A stretch of DNA of 53,000 nucleotides from contig JAGWOZ010000004.1 of assembly GCA_028870715.1 (NCBI GenBank), positions 1 through 53,000 on the forward strand, written 5' to 3'. The DNA is from Betaproteobacteria bacterium (lineage in GTDB: Bacteria > Pseudomonadota > Gammaproteobacteria > Burkholderiales > Burkholderiaceae_C). The position numbers were made by a program, and so were the translations under genes. Position 1 is the first letter of the stretch, and every line of letters starts with the position of its first letter. Shown here piece after piece: positions 1 through 9,677 of the stretch. The notes below the pieces were generated by a model. The model saw only the letters and a program-made list of their open reading frames with translations, was not told the DNA's origin and ran no database searches.

Positions 1-220
1 GATCGACCAGGCGCTTGATCACGACCCCCGTGATCTCACTTGCCACGCTGATGCGCGAAGGCGTGATGATGCGGCCTGTGGCGACCACGTCCTGCACCAG
101 CGGACGGCTCGCCACCCGGTAGGCCACGACCAGCGGCCCGCGCCACCAGTCAACCAGCCAAACTGCGGCCAGCACCAGCACAACAACGGCGGCGATCATC
201 CAAAGGAAACGACGAGGCAT
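1..220 (-). CDS. HlyD/RND-type efflux membrane fusion protein, N-terminal part (truncated by window edge)
   Basis: Reverse translation MPRRFLWMIAAVVVLVLAAVWLVDWWRGPLVVAYRVASRPLVQDVVATGRIITPSRISVASEITGVVIKRLVD: N-terminal TM followed by the MFP 'V.ATG.I.P...V.VASEI.G.V' motif. Confidence 0.7.
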   Translation of the reverse strand, partial: MPRRFLWMIAAVVVLVLAAVWLVDWWRGPLVVAYRVASRPLVQDVVATGRIITPSRISVASEITGVVIKRLVD

Positions 221-296
221 AGGGGTAGAGCGGAAGGGAAATGCGCGACGGACGCATCATTGTCCGACAAGCGCGCAGCAGCGCGCTCCCAAATGG

Positions 297-1118
297 TCAA
301 GCAAGCCCGCCGGAACGCCTTGCAATCAATCTGCCTTCGCGCAGAGCGACAATTTCGCCTTCGGCAAGGGCCTCCCAATTGCCACCGCCCAGGGGCACAC
401 TGGCCAGCATGGTCAAGGGATGATCGCCGGCATGGCTGCTCCGCACCTGCATGCCCGCCGCTTCCTGAACATGTGATCCCGCCGCCTTGCGACGCAGCAG
501 ATGCAATCCGGGCGTGCGGACCACCCCATCGGCCTGGCGACGGCGGTGCGCATGGGCGAACAGCACGTCACCGTCCGTATAGAGAAAATTGGCGGGGCCG
601 ATGGGGCGCAAACCCTCGGCGAAGGTCGCCATGACATCGAGCCTCGCCTCGACGCTCGGAATCTCCCTCTGCCACAGAGGCGCAAGCATGCGCAGAAGCT
701 GGCAAAACACGTGCTCCGAATCGGTCTGCCCGATAGGCCTCCAACATCCGGGACCGAGCGGCCAGCGCGTCTGGATGTCAGGGAGGTCGCCGTTATGGGC
801 AAACGCGTGTCGACGCCCTGCCAGCTCGCGTGAGAACGGTTGGGTGTTGGCAAGGGCCACCGGCCCGCGCGATGCGCGACGCACATGCGCGAGCACTAGC
901 GTGCTGTGAAAGTCGTGATCTTCCAGCACGCGCACGAAGGCGCTTTGCACTGCGGGCATGGGCTCACGCAAGACATGGGCATCCGCACCATCGAAATAGG
1001 CCGCGCCCCACCCGTCGGGGTTACCACCGTGGATGTGCGCGCCGTGCAGCGCGAACTCGGCAAAGCGGAGTCGAACCCGCGCTGGGCGGGCGCTATTGAC
1101 AGCGAACAGTTCGCACAT
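297..1118 (-). CDS. class II glutamine amidotransferase (YafJ-like)
   Basis: MCELFAVNSARP N-terminal Cys nucleophile, NPDGWGAAYF, LVLAHVRRAS, THNQPF-like motifs. Confidence 0.9.
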   Translation of the reverse strand: MCELFAVNSARPARVRLRFAEFALHGAHIHGGNPDGWGAAYFDGADAHVLREPMPAVQSAFVRVLEDHDFHSTLVLAHVRRASRGPVALANTQPFSRELAGRRHAFAHNGDLPDIQTRWPLGPGCWRPIGQTDSEHVFCQLLRMLAPLWQREIPSVEARLDVMATFAEGLRPIGPANFLYTDGDVLFAHAHRRRQADGVVRTPGLHLLRRKAAGSHVQEAAGMQVRSSHAGDHPLTMLASVPLGGGNWEALAEGEIVALREGRLIARRSGGLA

Positions 1119-1138
1119 GGGAGTGGTCGGATCGGCCC

Positions 1139-1879
1139 TTAGCGCTGCAGTTGCACGGAGCCCTGGACATTCACGGTCAGCGTGTACACGCCAGCCTCGA
1201 TGGGGACAGGCGCCTCGGCAGGGCTGGCGGCCACCAGGGCGCGGAACATGGGTCGTGGCGCGGGTGTTAGTCCTTGCAAGTTCCCAACGCTGACGTCACG
1301 CAGGACGTAGTCCCGGTAACCGAACTCGCGCGCCGCGGCTTGGGCCTGGACACGGAACTGGGCAATAGCCATTTTCGTGAGCCGCGCTTGTTCACGCGCC
1401 TGGAGATCGCCCGAGATCTCCGTGCCAGTGCCTGCAACTTGCAGGGTCTGCCCGAGCTGTCCAAGCAGGTGACCCAGCGCGACAAAGTCCGCCGATTTGA
1501 GGATCAACTCACCACGCACCATCCAGCCGTCCTGCTCGCTTTGACCGGAAACCGTCCGGTAGCGCGGCGTGGTCTGAAAACCTCCGGTCTGGACTGTCAC
1601 CCCAGCTGTGGCATGCGCTGCCTCAACAGCCGCCTGCAGAAGCCTCGCGACCTCGACGTTGAGGGCTGCAGCGTCGGAACCCTGGCGCACTGCGGCCAGC
1701 GTCGCCACGGCGCGGTCGGGCTTGACCTCACTGCGCGCCACAGCTTCGAGGTGCACGATGCCTGATGGCGCCGAGGCGCAACCCTGTGCAGCCCGCGAGT
1801 GCGGTGTGGGCAATGGTGGCTGGGCCTGGCAGGCCACGGACAGGAGTGCCGCTGGCAGCGCGGCAAGAAGCCGCTGCAT
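1139..1879 (-). CDS. SIMPL domain (DUF541) periplasmic protein
   Basis: Signal peptide MQRLLAALPAALLSVACQA; 'VARSEVKPDRAVATLAA' and 'RYRTVSGQSEQDGWMVRGELILKSADF' typical of SIMPL/DUF541. Start chosen at the signal peptide Met. Confidence 0.8.
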   Translation of the reverse strand: MQRLLAALPAALLSVACQAQPPLPTPHSRAAQGCASAPSGIVHLEAVARSEVKPDRAVATLAAVRQGSDAAALNVEVARLLQAAVEAAHATAGVTVQTGGFQTTPRYRTVSGQSEQDGWMVRGELILKSADFVALGHLLGQLGQTLQVAGTGTEISGDLQAREQARLTKMAIAQFRVQAQAAAREFGYRDYVLRDVSVGNLQGLTPAPRPMFRALVAASPAEAPVPIEAGVYTLTVNVQGSVQLQR

Positions 1880-2134
1880 CAAGGCTTTCGAACTAAAACG
1901 GGAACGCGGGCTCATGTGCCGACTCCGGTGCGAGCAGTACATGCCACCATAACCCAGCGGGCTATCCGGCAGCAAGCGCCGACAGCGAAAGCTGCGAGCG
2001 CCCGGCACATGTCGCCACCATTCCCGATGCTGAGAACCGGCGTGGCTTGTGCACTTAAGGCAGTCCTAAGCCGAGGCAAGGATCATTCATCACAAGCTCA
2101 TTTGATCCCATCCGATTTATTCCGGAGGCACACG

Positions 2135-3613
2135 ATGAAATCCAGAAAACTTTGGGCAGCCCTGGTCGCGGCCGGCGTCATCGGCTCCAGCGGCTTTATG
2201 GCCTATCAGTTCAGCTATGCCGGCATGCCAGCGCATGTGGAGATGAACCACAAGGCGGTGCCCCTGTTCAACAATCCGCCGGCTGCTGCGATGCCAGCTG
2301 CGGCCGTGGGCGGACCGAATTTTTCCACCATCGTGAGGGAATTCGGCCCGACGGTGGTGCACATCAATGTGCGCGGAGAGACACAGGCCACATCAGGGGC
2401 CGACATTTCGCAAATACCGCCGCAATTGCGCAATTCCCCATTCTTCCAGTTCTTTCAGCAGTTTCAGAACCAGCAGCCGCATCAGGTTCCCACCGAGGGT
2501 CTGGGCTCGGGTTTCATTATCAGCTCCGACGGGCTCATCCTCACCAACGCCCACGTGGTCAAGGATGCCAAGTCAGTGACGGTGACACTGACCGACCGTC
2601 GGACCTATAAAGCCAAGGTCCTGGGCTATGACACCAAGACCGATATCGCCGTCGTGAAAATCCCCGCGACCAACCTGCCTACGGTGCGCGTGGGCAATCC
2701 GGCCACCCTTCAGGCCGGCGACTGGGTTCTCGCCATCGGTTCGCCCTACGGTTTTTACAACACTGTGACCGCAGGCATCGTGAGCGCGAAGAGCCGATCG
2801 TTGCCCGACGATGACATGGTGCCGTTCATCCAGACCGACGTGGCGGTCAACCCTGGGAACTCCGGTGGCCCGCTTTTTGACACCAAGGGCGAGGTCGTGG
2901 GTATCAATTCGCAAATTTTCACGCAGACCGGAGCATTCGAAGGCCTGTCGTTTGCCATACCGATCAATGTGGCTGAAGCCGTGGCCAAGCAGATCATCCA
3001 GAACGGCCATGTCGAACATGCCAAGCTGGGCATCGCCGTGCAAACCGTCTCGCAGCAACTCGCCAACTCCTTTGGGCTTCAGACCCCGCGCGGCGCACTG
3101 GTGGCCGATGTATCCAAGGGCAGCCCCGCCGCAAAGGCCGGCATCAAGGCCGGGGACATCATCCTCAGTGTGAATGGCGAACCGGTGAATGACTCGGCAG
3201 ACCTGCCGATGATGATCGGACTGATGCAACCCGGGCAACCCGTCAAGCTCGGCGTGTGGAGCGACCATCACGAGAGCACGGTCACCGCCAAGCTGGGCAG
3301 CTTCAGCAACGACATGGTGTTGGCCGACGCGAGCACCGCCGAGGGTGGTCACGGGCTGGGGCTCCAGGTGCGCCCGCTCAAGCCCACTGAGGAACAGCAG
3401 GCTGATGTGCGTCATGGCCTGCTGGTGGAAAACGTTTCGGGTCCAGCCGCTCAGGCGGGTGTGCAATCCGGTGACATTCTGCTGGCGGTTGACGGCAAGC
3501 CTGTGGACAACGTGGCGCAGGTTCGCTCCATCCTCAAGAGTTCGGGCAAGACCGTCGCCTTGCTCATCCAGCGCGGCAACAACCGGATTTTTGTGCCCGT
3601 GGAAATGGGCTGA
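2135..3613 (+). CDS. Do/DegP (HtrA/MucD)-family periplasmic serine protease with two PDZ domains
   Basis: Catalytic triad motifs TNAHVVKDA, TDIAVVKI, GNSGGPLF; two PDZ repeats; N-terminal signal anchor; GGAGG RBS before ATG. Confidence 0.95.
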   Translation: MKSRKLWAALVAAGVIGSSGFMAYQFSYAGMPAHVEMNHKAVPLFNNPPAAAMPAAAVGGPNFSTIVREFGPTVVHINVRGETQATSGADISQIPPQLRNSPFFQFFQQFQNQQPHQVPTEGLGSGFIISSDGLILTNAHVVKDAKSVTVTLTDRRTYKAKVLGYDTKTDIAVVKIPATNLPTVRVGNPATLQAGDWVLAIGSPYGFYNTVTAGIVSAKSRSLPDDDMVPFIQTDVAVNPGNSGGPLFDTKGEVVGINSQIFTQTGAFEGLSFAIPINVAEAVAKQIIQNGHVEHAKLGIAVQTVSQQLANSFGLQTPRGALVADVSKGSPAAKAGIKAGDIILSVNGEPVNDSADLPMMIGLMQPGQPVKLGVWSDHHESTVTAKLGSFSNDMVLADASTAEGGHGLGLQVRPLKPTEEQQADVRHGLLVENVSGPAAQAGVQSGDILLAVDGKPVDNVAQVRSILKSSGKTVALLIQRGNNRIFVPVEMG

Positions 3614-3751
3614 CTCCGGTTAGCGCGGCACTCAGCGGGACCATCGCACAGCCACAACAGCGGGACAGGAGCGTAAATCCGGTGCTGGAGGGCGCGCCCT
3701 CCGCGACGGGCCTCGGCCAAAGCAGTCTTCAAGCGAGCGGCAGGAAGTTGA

Positions 3752-3788
3752 GGCGGGCGGGAATGCGATTCTCGCCCGCCACTTTTTT
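3752..3788 (+). terminator. intrinsic terminator downstream of the HtrA gene
   Basis: GGCGGGCGGGAAT-GCG-ATTCTCGCCCGCC (13 bp stem with one G.T wobble) followed by ACTTTTTT. Confidence 0.85.
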
Positions 3789-3894
3789 CGAGTATGTCAG
3801 TGCATCTGTCGGCTCGCCGATGCCTGGATAAGCACAAGCGAAGCCCCCAAGCCGACGCTGGGGTGCGATCACCCGCTGACCGGTTATGCAGCGC

Positions 3895-5598
3895 TCACTG
3901 ATCGATGCTGATTTCCTGCGCAAGATTCGGGCCGCCTGGTCCACTCGGTTGGGTGAAACTCACTTCGACAGTTTGGCCAACGGCCAATGCGGTTCCCTGC
4001 GGCTTGATCGTTGCGCCGCCAATCTGGATCTGCACGTTGTTGACCATGAAACTCGTCGCGTTCAGGCCAAAGAGCGTTCCCTTGATTTCCAACGTCGGCG
4101 AGGAAGATCCGCCGTCTCCGCCATTTGCGCTGGATGTGGCGAGCCCCGAAAACGACACGCTGTAGGCCGTCAGCCCACCAGCCGTGTTGGTCGCTTCAAT
4201 CTCCACACTTGCACCGTTGATCAGCTGGGATGCCGAGCCATTGCTGTACACCACGTTGGGCGCCAGGATGACGCTCGCCATATGCGCTGCGCCCTCGCTT
4301 TGCCACGTCAGCGTGAAAGTGCCCGCTGCCGCATTGAAGGTGCTCACCGTACCTTGGTAATCCACCGTTTCGCCGTCGCCGGGTTTGGCCAGCAGCGCTA
4401 CGCTGCTGGCGTTCACCACGTTAGCACCGCCGCTGGCGACATTGCCGACGATGTCCACGAAGACGCCGTTGCCCAAGGATGCGGCGCTCCCACCGGTAAA
4501 GACGACGCCCTGCCCGGAAGCATCAACAGGCACGCCCCGAACCAGGAAACTGCTCGCGCTGACGAACCCCGTGATCGTGCCGCGCAACTCTACCTGCGAG
4601 GGATTGGCGGCGTAGCTTCGAATGCTGCTGGCCTTGACCACACCGCTTGCGCCATCGATTTGCCCCTGCACGACGACATATTCACCCAGCGTCAGGCCTT
4701 GCACAACTGAGGCCAAGGATGCATCGCTGGCATCCACCGGAATGCCGTCCACCTGAAAGCTGGCTCCGGAGCGCGCGGCAACGAGCCCACCCACCTGCAC
4801 CGCGCCTGCAGTGCCTTGCAGGGTATGGATCCGAATGAGGTCTGCTGCGATCACGTTCCCCGATGGCTGCGCGCGGCTCCATACATTCACCAGCTGGCCG
4901 TTGGCAAGTGACGCCTGCGATGGCTCCACCGCAGTCGACGCTCCGATCTGCACGATGGTGCTACCAATCTGGAAGGTTCCTGTTGCCGGATTGAGCTTGG
5001 CCACCACCCCGGTGACGCGCGCCACCGGATTCGTGGCTGGCAGCTGCTCGATGCGCGTGGCCTGGATATAGCCCTGTCCGCTGGCATCCACTCCATATGA
5101 TCCGTGCACGCCAACTTGCATACCGTTGCTCAATCCGGAATATCCGGATAACCCCGTGTAGTACGTCACCGGACCCGCCGCAGGATTCGCGTTGACCCGC
5201 ACGGCAACACCGTTGACGGTGAAACCTGAACCTGAGGCGTCCAAGTTTGCAACCACTCCCATCAGTTCGGGCTCGATCAACACGGTGGAGGGATTCCCCT
5301 GGCTGTCGAGCCGGACCTGCAACTGGTCGCCCAGGTCCACGGCTGTCGACGGCGCCTGTGCCGCCTCGCTTTGGTCTGTACCAGCAAAGTAGTTCGGCGT
5401 GGCGCTGTTGTAGGCCGTTCCGTCGACAACCACGCTCCCGAATCCGGTCACCGTCCCCATGGAAATCCCGGTTCCACCCGTTCCAACGCCACCGCTGGAC
5501 GCAAATGTCCCGCCCCCGCCGCAGGATGTCAGCAAAATGCTCAGCAGTAGCGTGCACAGGGCGAGTGCAGCCCCAATCAGCGATCTATAGGTCTTCAC
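3895..5598 (-). CDS. lipoprotein with tandem DUF5666-type repeats
   Basis: GTG start with GGAGG RBS; lipobox LLTSC followed by GGGG; about seven repeats of the type 'G.V..F....F.V.G..V...........G..V.V.G.......A..I'. Confidence 0.8.
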   Translation of the reverse strand: MKTYRSLIGAALALCTLLLSILLTSCGGGGTFASSGGVGTGGTGISMGTVTGFGSVVVDGTAYNSATPNYFAGTDQSEAAQAPSTAVDLGDQLQVRLDSQGNPSTVLIEPELMGVVANLDASGSGFTVNGVAVRVNANPAAGPVTYYTGLSGYSGLSNGMQVGVHGSYGVDASGQGYIQATRIEQLPATNPVARVTGVVAKLNPATGTFQIGSTIVQIGASTAVEPSQASLANGQLVNVWSRAQPSGNVIAADLIRIHTLQGTAGAVQVGGLVAARSGASFQVDGIPVDASDASLASVVQGLTLGEYVVVQGQIDGASGVVKASSIRSYAANPSQVELRGTITGFVSASSFLVRGVPVDASGQGVVFTGGSAASLGNGVFVDIVGNVASGGANVVNASSVALLAKPGDGETVDYQGTVSTFNAAAGTFTLTWQSEGAAHMASVILAPNVVYSNGSASQLINGASVEIEATNTAGGLTAYSVSFSGLATSSANGGDGGSSSPTLEIKGTLFGLNATSFMVNNVQIQIGGATIKPQGTALAVGQTVEVSFTQPSGPGGPNLAQEISIDQ

Positions 5599-6490
5599 GG
5601 TGTCCTCCCGGGGCCGCCGTATCCGTGGACGATGAGTCCTCTGCGGAGTTCTGGGACCAGAAATACGTGCCGAAGCGGATACGGCAGGTGGCGTCGTTGC
5701 TGTGCAGGTCGGCATCGTAGCGGCGTGTCGCCTCGGCGATCATCGTGCTGCGCGCGTCCGCCCAAAGCTTGCGCGCCAGCGCACCCAGCGCCTCGGCCGA
5801 CTCCGCCGTGATGCCCTCGGCGAACACGCTTTGCTCCAGCCGCGGCCCCTGCCCCCGCAGGTTGCCCACCGCCGCCCAGGCGTGGTCCGCCAGATTGGCG
5901 CTGAACAGCTCCAGAATCTCGCGCGACCCCGGCGGTGGCACAAAACCGTCGCGGTGCGGCACGACCATCTCCTGGCCCTTGACCACCTGCACCTGCACCA
6001 GCCCCAGCCGCAGCAGATCGCTCAGCACGCTGTACGGGTGCACATCGCGCGTGACGCTGCGCGCCAGCGTGTCGAAGGATGGCGACGGCCCCAGTCGCGG
6101 CAGAGGCCTGGGCCGCTTGCGCCGGTCGCGGTACAGCGGATCCTGCACCCAGCGGGCGAACACTTGCGAGCTGATCGACAACTCCTGTGCGATGCGGCCC
6201 CGCAGCCCGTTCTCGCGCCACTCCCGCACGTCCTTGCGATGCACCCCGCTGAGCGTGCTGATGGCCGAGTCGGTGTCCTTTTGCCCCGTACGCAGCAACT
6301 CCACGCGCGCCTGCTCGATGAAGACCGGCTTGAGCTCGGCAGCCAGCCGCGTGTAGTCGATCCCCGCGGCCAGCAGCAACTGCACAAGCGGCGCCATCAC
6401 AGGCGCCAAGGCGCGCAGCGCATCGTCCGCCGCCGGCAGGGGGTGCGCGGGCGAGTTGACGACGGGTAATGGGCTTGGGGGGCGTCCCAT
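5585..6490 (-). CDS. DUF6502 family protein (putative HTH-type)
   Basis: ALAPVMAPLVQLLLAAGIDYTRLAAELKPVFIEQARVEL..TDSAISTLSGVHRKDVREWR; 14 nt overlap with the downstream DUF5666 gene. Confidence 0.75.
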   Translation of the reverse strand: MGRPPSPLPVVNSPAHPLPAADDALRALAPVMAPLVQLLLAAGIDYTRLAAELKPVFIEQARVELLRTGQKDTDSAISTLSGVHRKDVREWRENGLRGRIAQELSISSQVFARWVQDPLYRDRRKRPRPLPRLGPSPSFDTLARSVTRDVHPYSVLSDLLRLGLVQVQVVKGQEMVVPHRDGFVPPPGSREILELFSANLADHAWAAVGNLRGQGPRLEQSVFAEGITAESAEALGALARKLWADARSTMIAEATRRYDADLHSNDATCRIRFGTYFWSQNSAEDSSSTDTAAPGGHREDL

Positions 6491-6540
6491 GGACGGGTGG
6501 CGTGTCAAAAAGATGACAGGAGTATACGGCAAAAAACTTC

Positions 6541-6568
6541 TTGCATGTTATTTTTTCCCAGCTATTAT
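6541..6568 (+). promoter_or_regulatory. putative sigma70 promoter of the Gly-tethered lipoprotein gene
   Basis: TTGCAT-N16-TATTAT in the divergent intergenic region. Confidence 0.5.
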
Positions 6569-6633
6569 TCCGCTCAATCCCGCGACTGCGGGGTGTGCGC
6601 TTCCATCTCGATCCATCCTCTTAGGAGTTCGCC

Positions 6634-8292
6634 ATGAAACATCCGACCGCCGCATCGATCCGTCCGTGGACCCTGTTGCCTCTGGCCGCAGCCCTCGCCT
6701 TGAGTCTTTCCGCGTGCGGAGGCGGTGGTGGCGGAAGCGTGGGTTCACTCACAGGCACTCCAACAGCAGGTAAAGCCACACTGAGCGGCACGGCAATCGA
6801 CGCGCCGATCGCTGGCGCCTCGATCACGATTACCGCCGGTGCTCCGCTGAACGATACGGGCGCAACAACCGCAGGCACGATCACGGCTGGCAGCAGCGGT
6901 CAGTTCACCATCACCGTCGCCCTGCCTGCGGGCAACGTGCCAATCTTCGCAAACGCTGTGGACCCGGCAAACCCGGGCGTCATCCTCACCAGCTATCTGG
7001 GCTCATCAAGCGCGCTGATTGCAGCCGGCACGCTCACAACATCCAATCTCCCCGATCTGGACATCAGCCCTGTGAGCACGGCAGCGTTGGCTGTGTATGC
7101 GCAGACAAACGGCAACAGCTATGCGGGCCTGACGCCGACGACTTATGCGTCCACCCTGCAGACGTATCGCAGCGATATCCTGGCCATTGCCGCGGCCATC
7201 AAAGCCGTGGGGGACAACCTCTGCACCCCAAGCCCTGCGCCTACCTCGACGACGAATCTCGCGGCAGAAATTGCGGCGGGCTCCAATCTGACCTCGGGCA
7301 ATTCCACAACCCTCACCACGGCCGCAACCACTCTGGGCGGCAACTGCCCCACGGTTCTTGCAAGCCTTCCGCAGGAGATGGCAGCCGACCCGGACTTCGC
7401 GCCGGAACTGGATCTGGGTGACGTAATCGATGCGGGGATTCAGAGCGTGACTGCGGGCACCTATCAACTCCAGGGAGTCATTGCCGAAACAGGGATGACA
7501 AGCGCCAGCGGCGCCCAAACCACACCGAACCCTGCCAGCGTATTCACGGACAGCGCAATCACCGTCGATGTCAGTGGCAATGTCACCTCCGCGGACGGCT
7601 ACGTCAAGGGCACGCTTGTGGGCAATCTCATCAACTTGAGCGTGACGGATGGCGCACAGAGCTACACCCTGCGAGGCAAGATCGGTTCCATCCCGACCGC
7701 GCTGGTCACCGGGGGCCCGTCTTATTCCATTCAAAGTGGCGGCGCGAACACTGCAACCCAGACATTGACAAACTTCGAGGCGGTGCTAGCGCCCGCTGGA
7801 GCAACGCCCGTGTGGAATGGCATCGCAGCGCCCACCGGTGCGTCTCGGCACGACGGCGTGTCGTGTATGACTGGCTTTCCTGTGCGTCTGGACGCCTTTG
7901 GCAACGAGATCGGTGGCGGCAGCGTCGGCGAGTGCATTACGCCCTCGGCGACGGGCTGGACCATGACGCAAGCCGGCCAGGGTGCTGCATTCAATTTCGA
8001 TGACAGCACGTCGAATCTGAATCCGCCAAGTCTCTCAGCTTCCATTTGGACTGAGTTCTCAAGCTCCACTTCGCCTTTCATCCTGACGGACTCCAGCGCA
8101 AGCTTCTCACGTAACGGAGGCACCCCAACACCGGGCACAACGTATTACGTCATGGGCACGCAGGCCGTGGTGTTTGCCAGCGCAAACGGCAACAATTTGC
8201 TCAGTTTGCACGACACGCCCCTGATCCGAATCTCCGAGATGCCCTCGAATGAAGGCGGCGATTCGAGCAGCCAGCAACAGCAGGATCATTGA
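6634..8292 (+). CDS. large Gly-tethered lipoprotein of unknown function (552 aa)
   Basis: Signal/lipobox LAAALALSLSACGGGGGG; beta-rich carboxypeptidase-regulatory-like start 'LSGTAIDAPIAGASITI'; AGGAG RBS. Confidence 0.75.
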   Translation: MKHPTAASIRPWTLLPLAAALALSLSACGGGGGGSVGSLTGTPTAGKATLSGTAIDAPIAGASITITAGAPLNDTGATTAGTITAGSSGQFTITVALPAGNVPIFANAVDPANPGVILTSYLGSSSALIAAGTLTTSNLPDLDISPVSTAALAVYAQTNGNSYAGLTPTTYASTLQTYRSDILAIAAAIKAVGDNLCTPSPAPTSTTNLAAEIAAGSNLTSGNSTTLTTAATTLGGNCPTVLASLPQEMAADPDFAPELDLGDVIDAGIQSVTAGTYQLQGVIAETGMTSASGAQTTPNPASVFTDSAITVDVSGNVTSADGYVKGTLVGNLINLSVTDGAQSYTLRGKIGSIPTALVTGGPSYSIQSGGANTATQTLTNFEAVLAPAGATPVWNGIAAPTGASRHDGVSCMTGFPVRLDAFGNEIGGGSVGECITPSATGWTMTQAGQGAAFNFDDSTSNLNPPSLSASIWTEFSSSTSPFILTDSSASFSRNGGTPTPGTTYYVMGTQAVVFASANGNNLLSLHDTPLIRISEMPSNEGGDSSSQQQQDH

Positions 8293-8698
8293 AACTGGGG
8301 GCGTCCGACTTGATCGCCCTGCGTCCATGGCGTCGCACGTCGGCCTTCTGCAGGCACAATCCTGCCAGAAGGTCGAGGGCGGACAAGCGGATGCCCCGAC
8401 TGCGCTTGACTCGCGCTGGGGTTCACCGGGCGCTCGGCCAAGACGCTCCGGAACTTGGCGCGCAGCTGCCTGCATGACCGGGGTCGTCGACCCGAGACAT
8501 GAAACCGGCGTATCAGTCAGTACCACCTGAAGGCCGGTTCCTTGTATGGGTCCACGAGCGTGCCGTTCAGGCTTAGGGCATGCCACACGCTAGGGCTGGA
8601 ATAAGTGGCGCGCGGGATGATTCGTACCAGACTTGATGCGGCAAGGGAATGCTCAAGAACTGCATGGACAAGGCTGACCACTAAACGGAATTGAAATC

Positions 8699-9013
8699 AT
8701 GATGCGCAAAACCATATTCAAGGGTCTCTCTGGCGCCGCCTTTGCGCTTGCCCTTCTGCCTGCCGCGCGCGCCGATGGCGACCCTTTCTGGTCGCTCGCG
8801 GTGGGCGTGCCAGGACTCGTCGCGAACCTTGGCAACGTCTACCCAGTCGCCCCCCAACCGGTATACGTCGCCCCACCGCCTGTGCAGTATGCCCCTGCCC
8901 CGGGTTATTACCTGGCCCAGCCGTATGCACCGGCGCCGCCTTATTACTATGAAAGGCGGCGTCATTGGCATGGCGACCACCATGAAGACCATGGCGACGA
9001 GGGCGACCGCTGA
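8699..9013 (+). CDS. small secreted Pro/Tyr-rich protein with His/Asp-rich C-terminus
   Basis: Signal peptide ...FALALLPAARADG, then PVYVAPPPVQYAPAPGYY and C-terminal HWHGDHHEDHGDEGD. Confidence 0.65.
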   Translation: MMRKTIFKGLSGAAFALALLPAARADGDPFWSLAVGVPGLVANLGNVYPVAPQPVYVAPPPVQYAPAPGYYLAQPYAPAPPYYYERRRHWHGDHHEDHGDEGDR

Positions 9014-9677
9014 GCCCAGCGTTACGTCTGTTTGAAACGCGCGCCGCTGGCCTGGCCCCCACAGGATTGAGCCGCGGGCCGCGCGGCTTGTCAGCGCTGG
9101 GCACCCCCTTCCAAATTCTCGCGACCCGCTCAAGACAGCGGTGGGACACACCCCTGTCCGTCGCGCCCGCGCAAGGCACTTGCACGCAAAGCCCGTCCCC
9201 GAAATCGCACACTGCAGCTTAGGGCCGGCGTCATCGGCTCACCGCCGTGATGGCGAGCGGAGCAAAGCACACTGCTGACTTCCACCCACAGTTGGGGCCG
9301 ACGGGCACGCCATGGGCAGCGTGGAACGGCGCATCAGGCAGAGTGTCTGCATTGCGCCCCAGGCAAGCCGGCCTCAGAAGCTTGGCAGGACGCCTCGATC
9401 GCCACGCTCGAAGCGCGTGAGACGCTGTGCAAGCGTCATGCGAGCGACGCAGGCGCGCGCATGCGACTTCGTGCAGCCGCCTGGCGCAAAGCTCGCCCAA
9501 CGCCGGCCAGTAACCCCGGATCGAGCCCGGACCTCATCCCCCGCGCCCCCAACCCAAGATCACGGGCTTTGCCACGGATGGACCCAGTCCGTTAAGCTGC
9601 CGCCCTATGGTTGCCCATTGCGCGCCGCGCGCGGTCACCACCCCAACGAAACCCCTTGAAGCAATTTCCTGAGTCAC

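Noticed and set aside
2055-2090. sigmaE-type promoter for the HtrA gene
   Set aside because: A TGCACTT/TCCTAA pair is present but with far too short spacing; only an imperfect CTTAAGG/CCTAAG repeat remains.
2573-3466. 297-aa minus-strand ORF opposite the HtrA gene
   Set aside because: Antisense shadow; no family motif.
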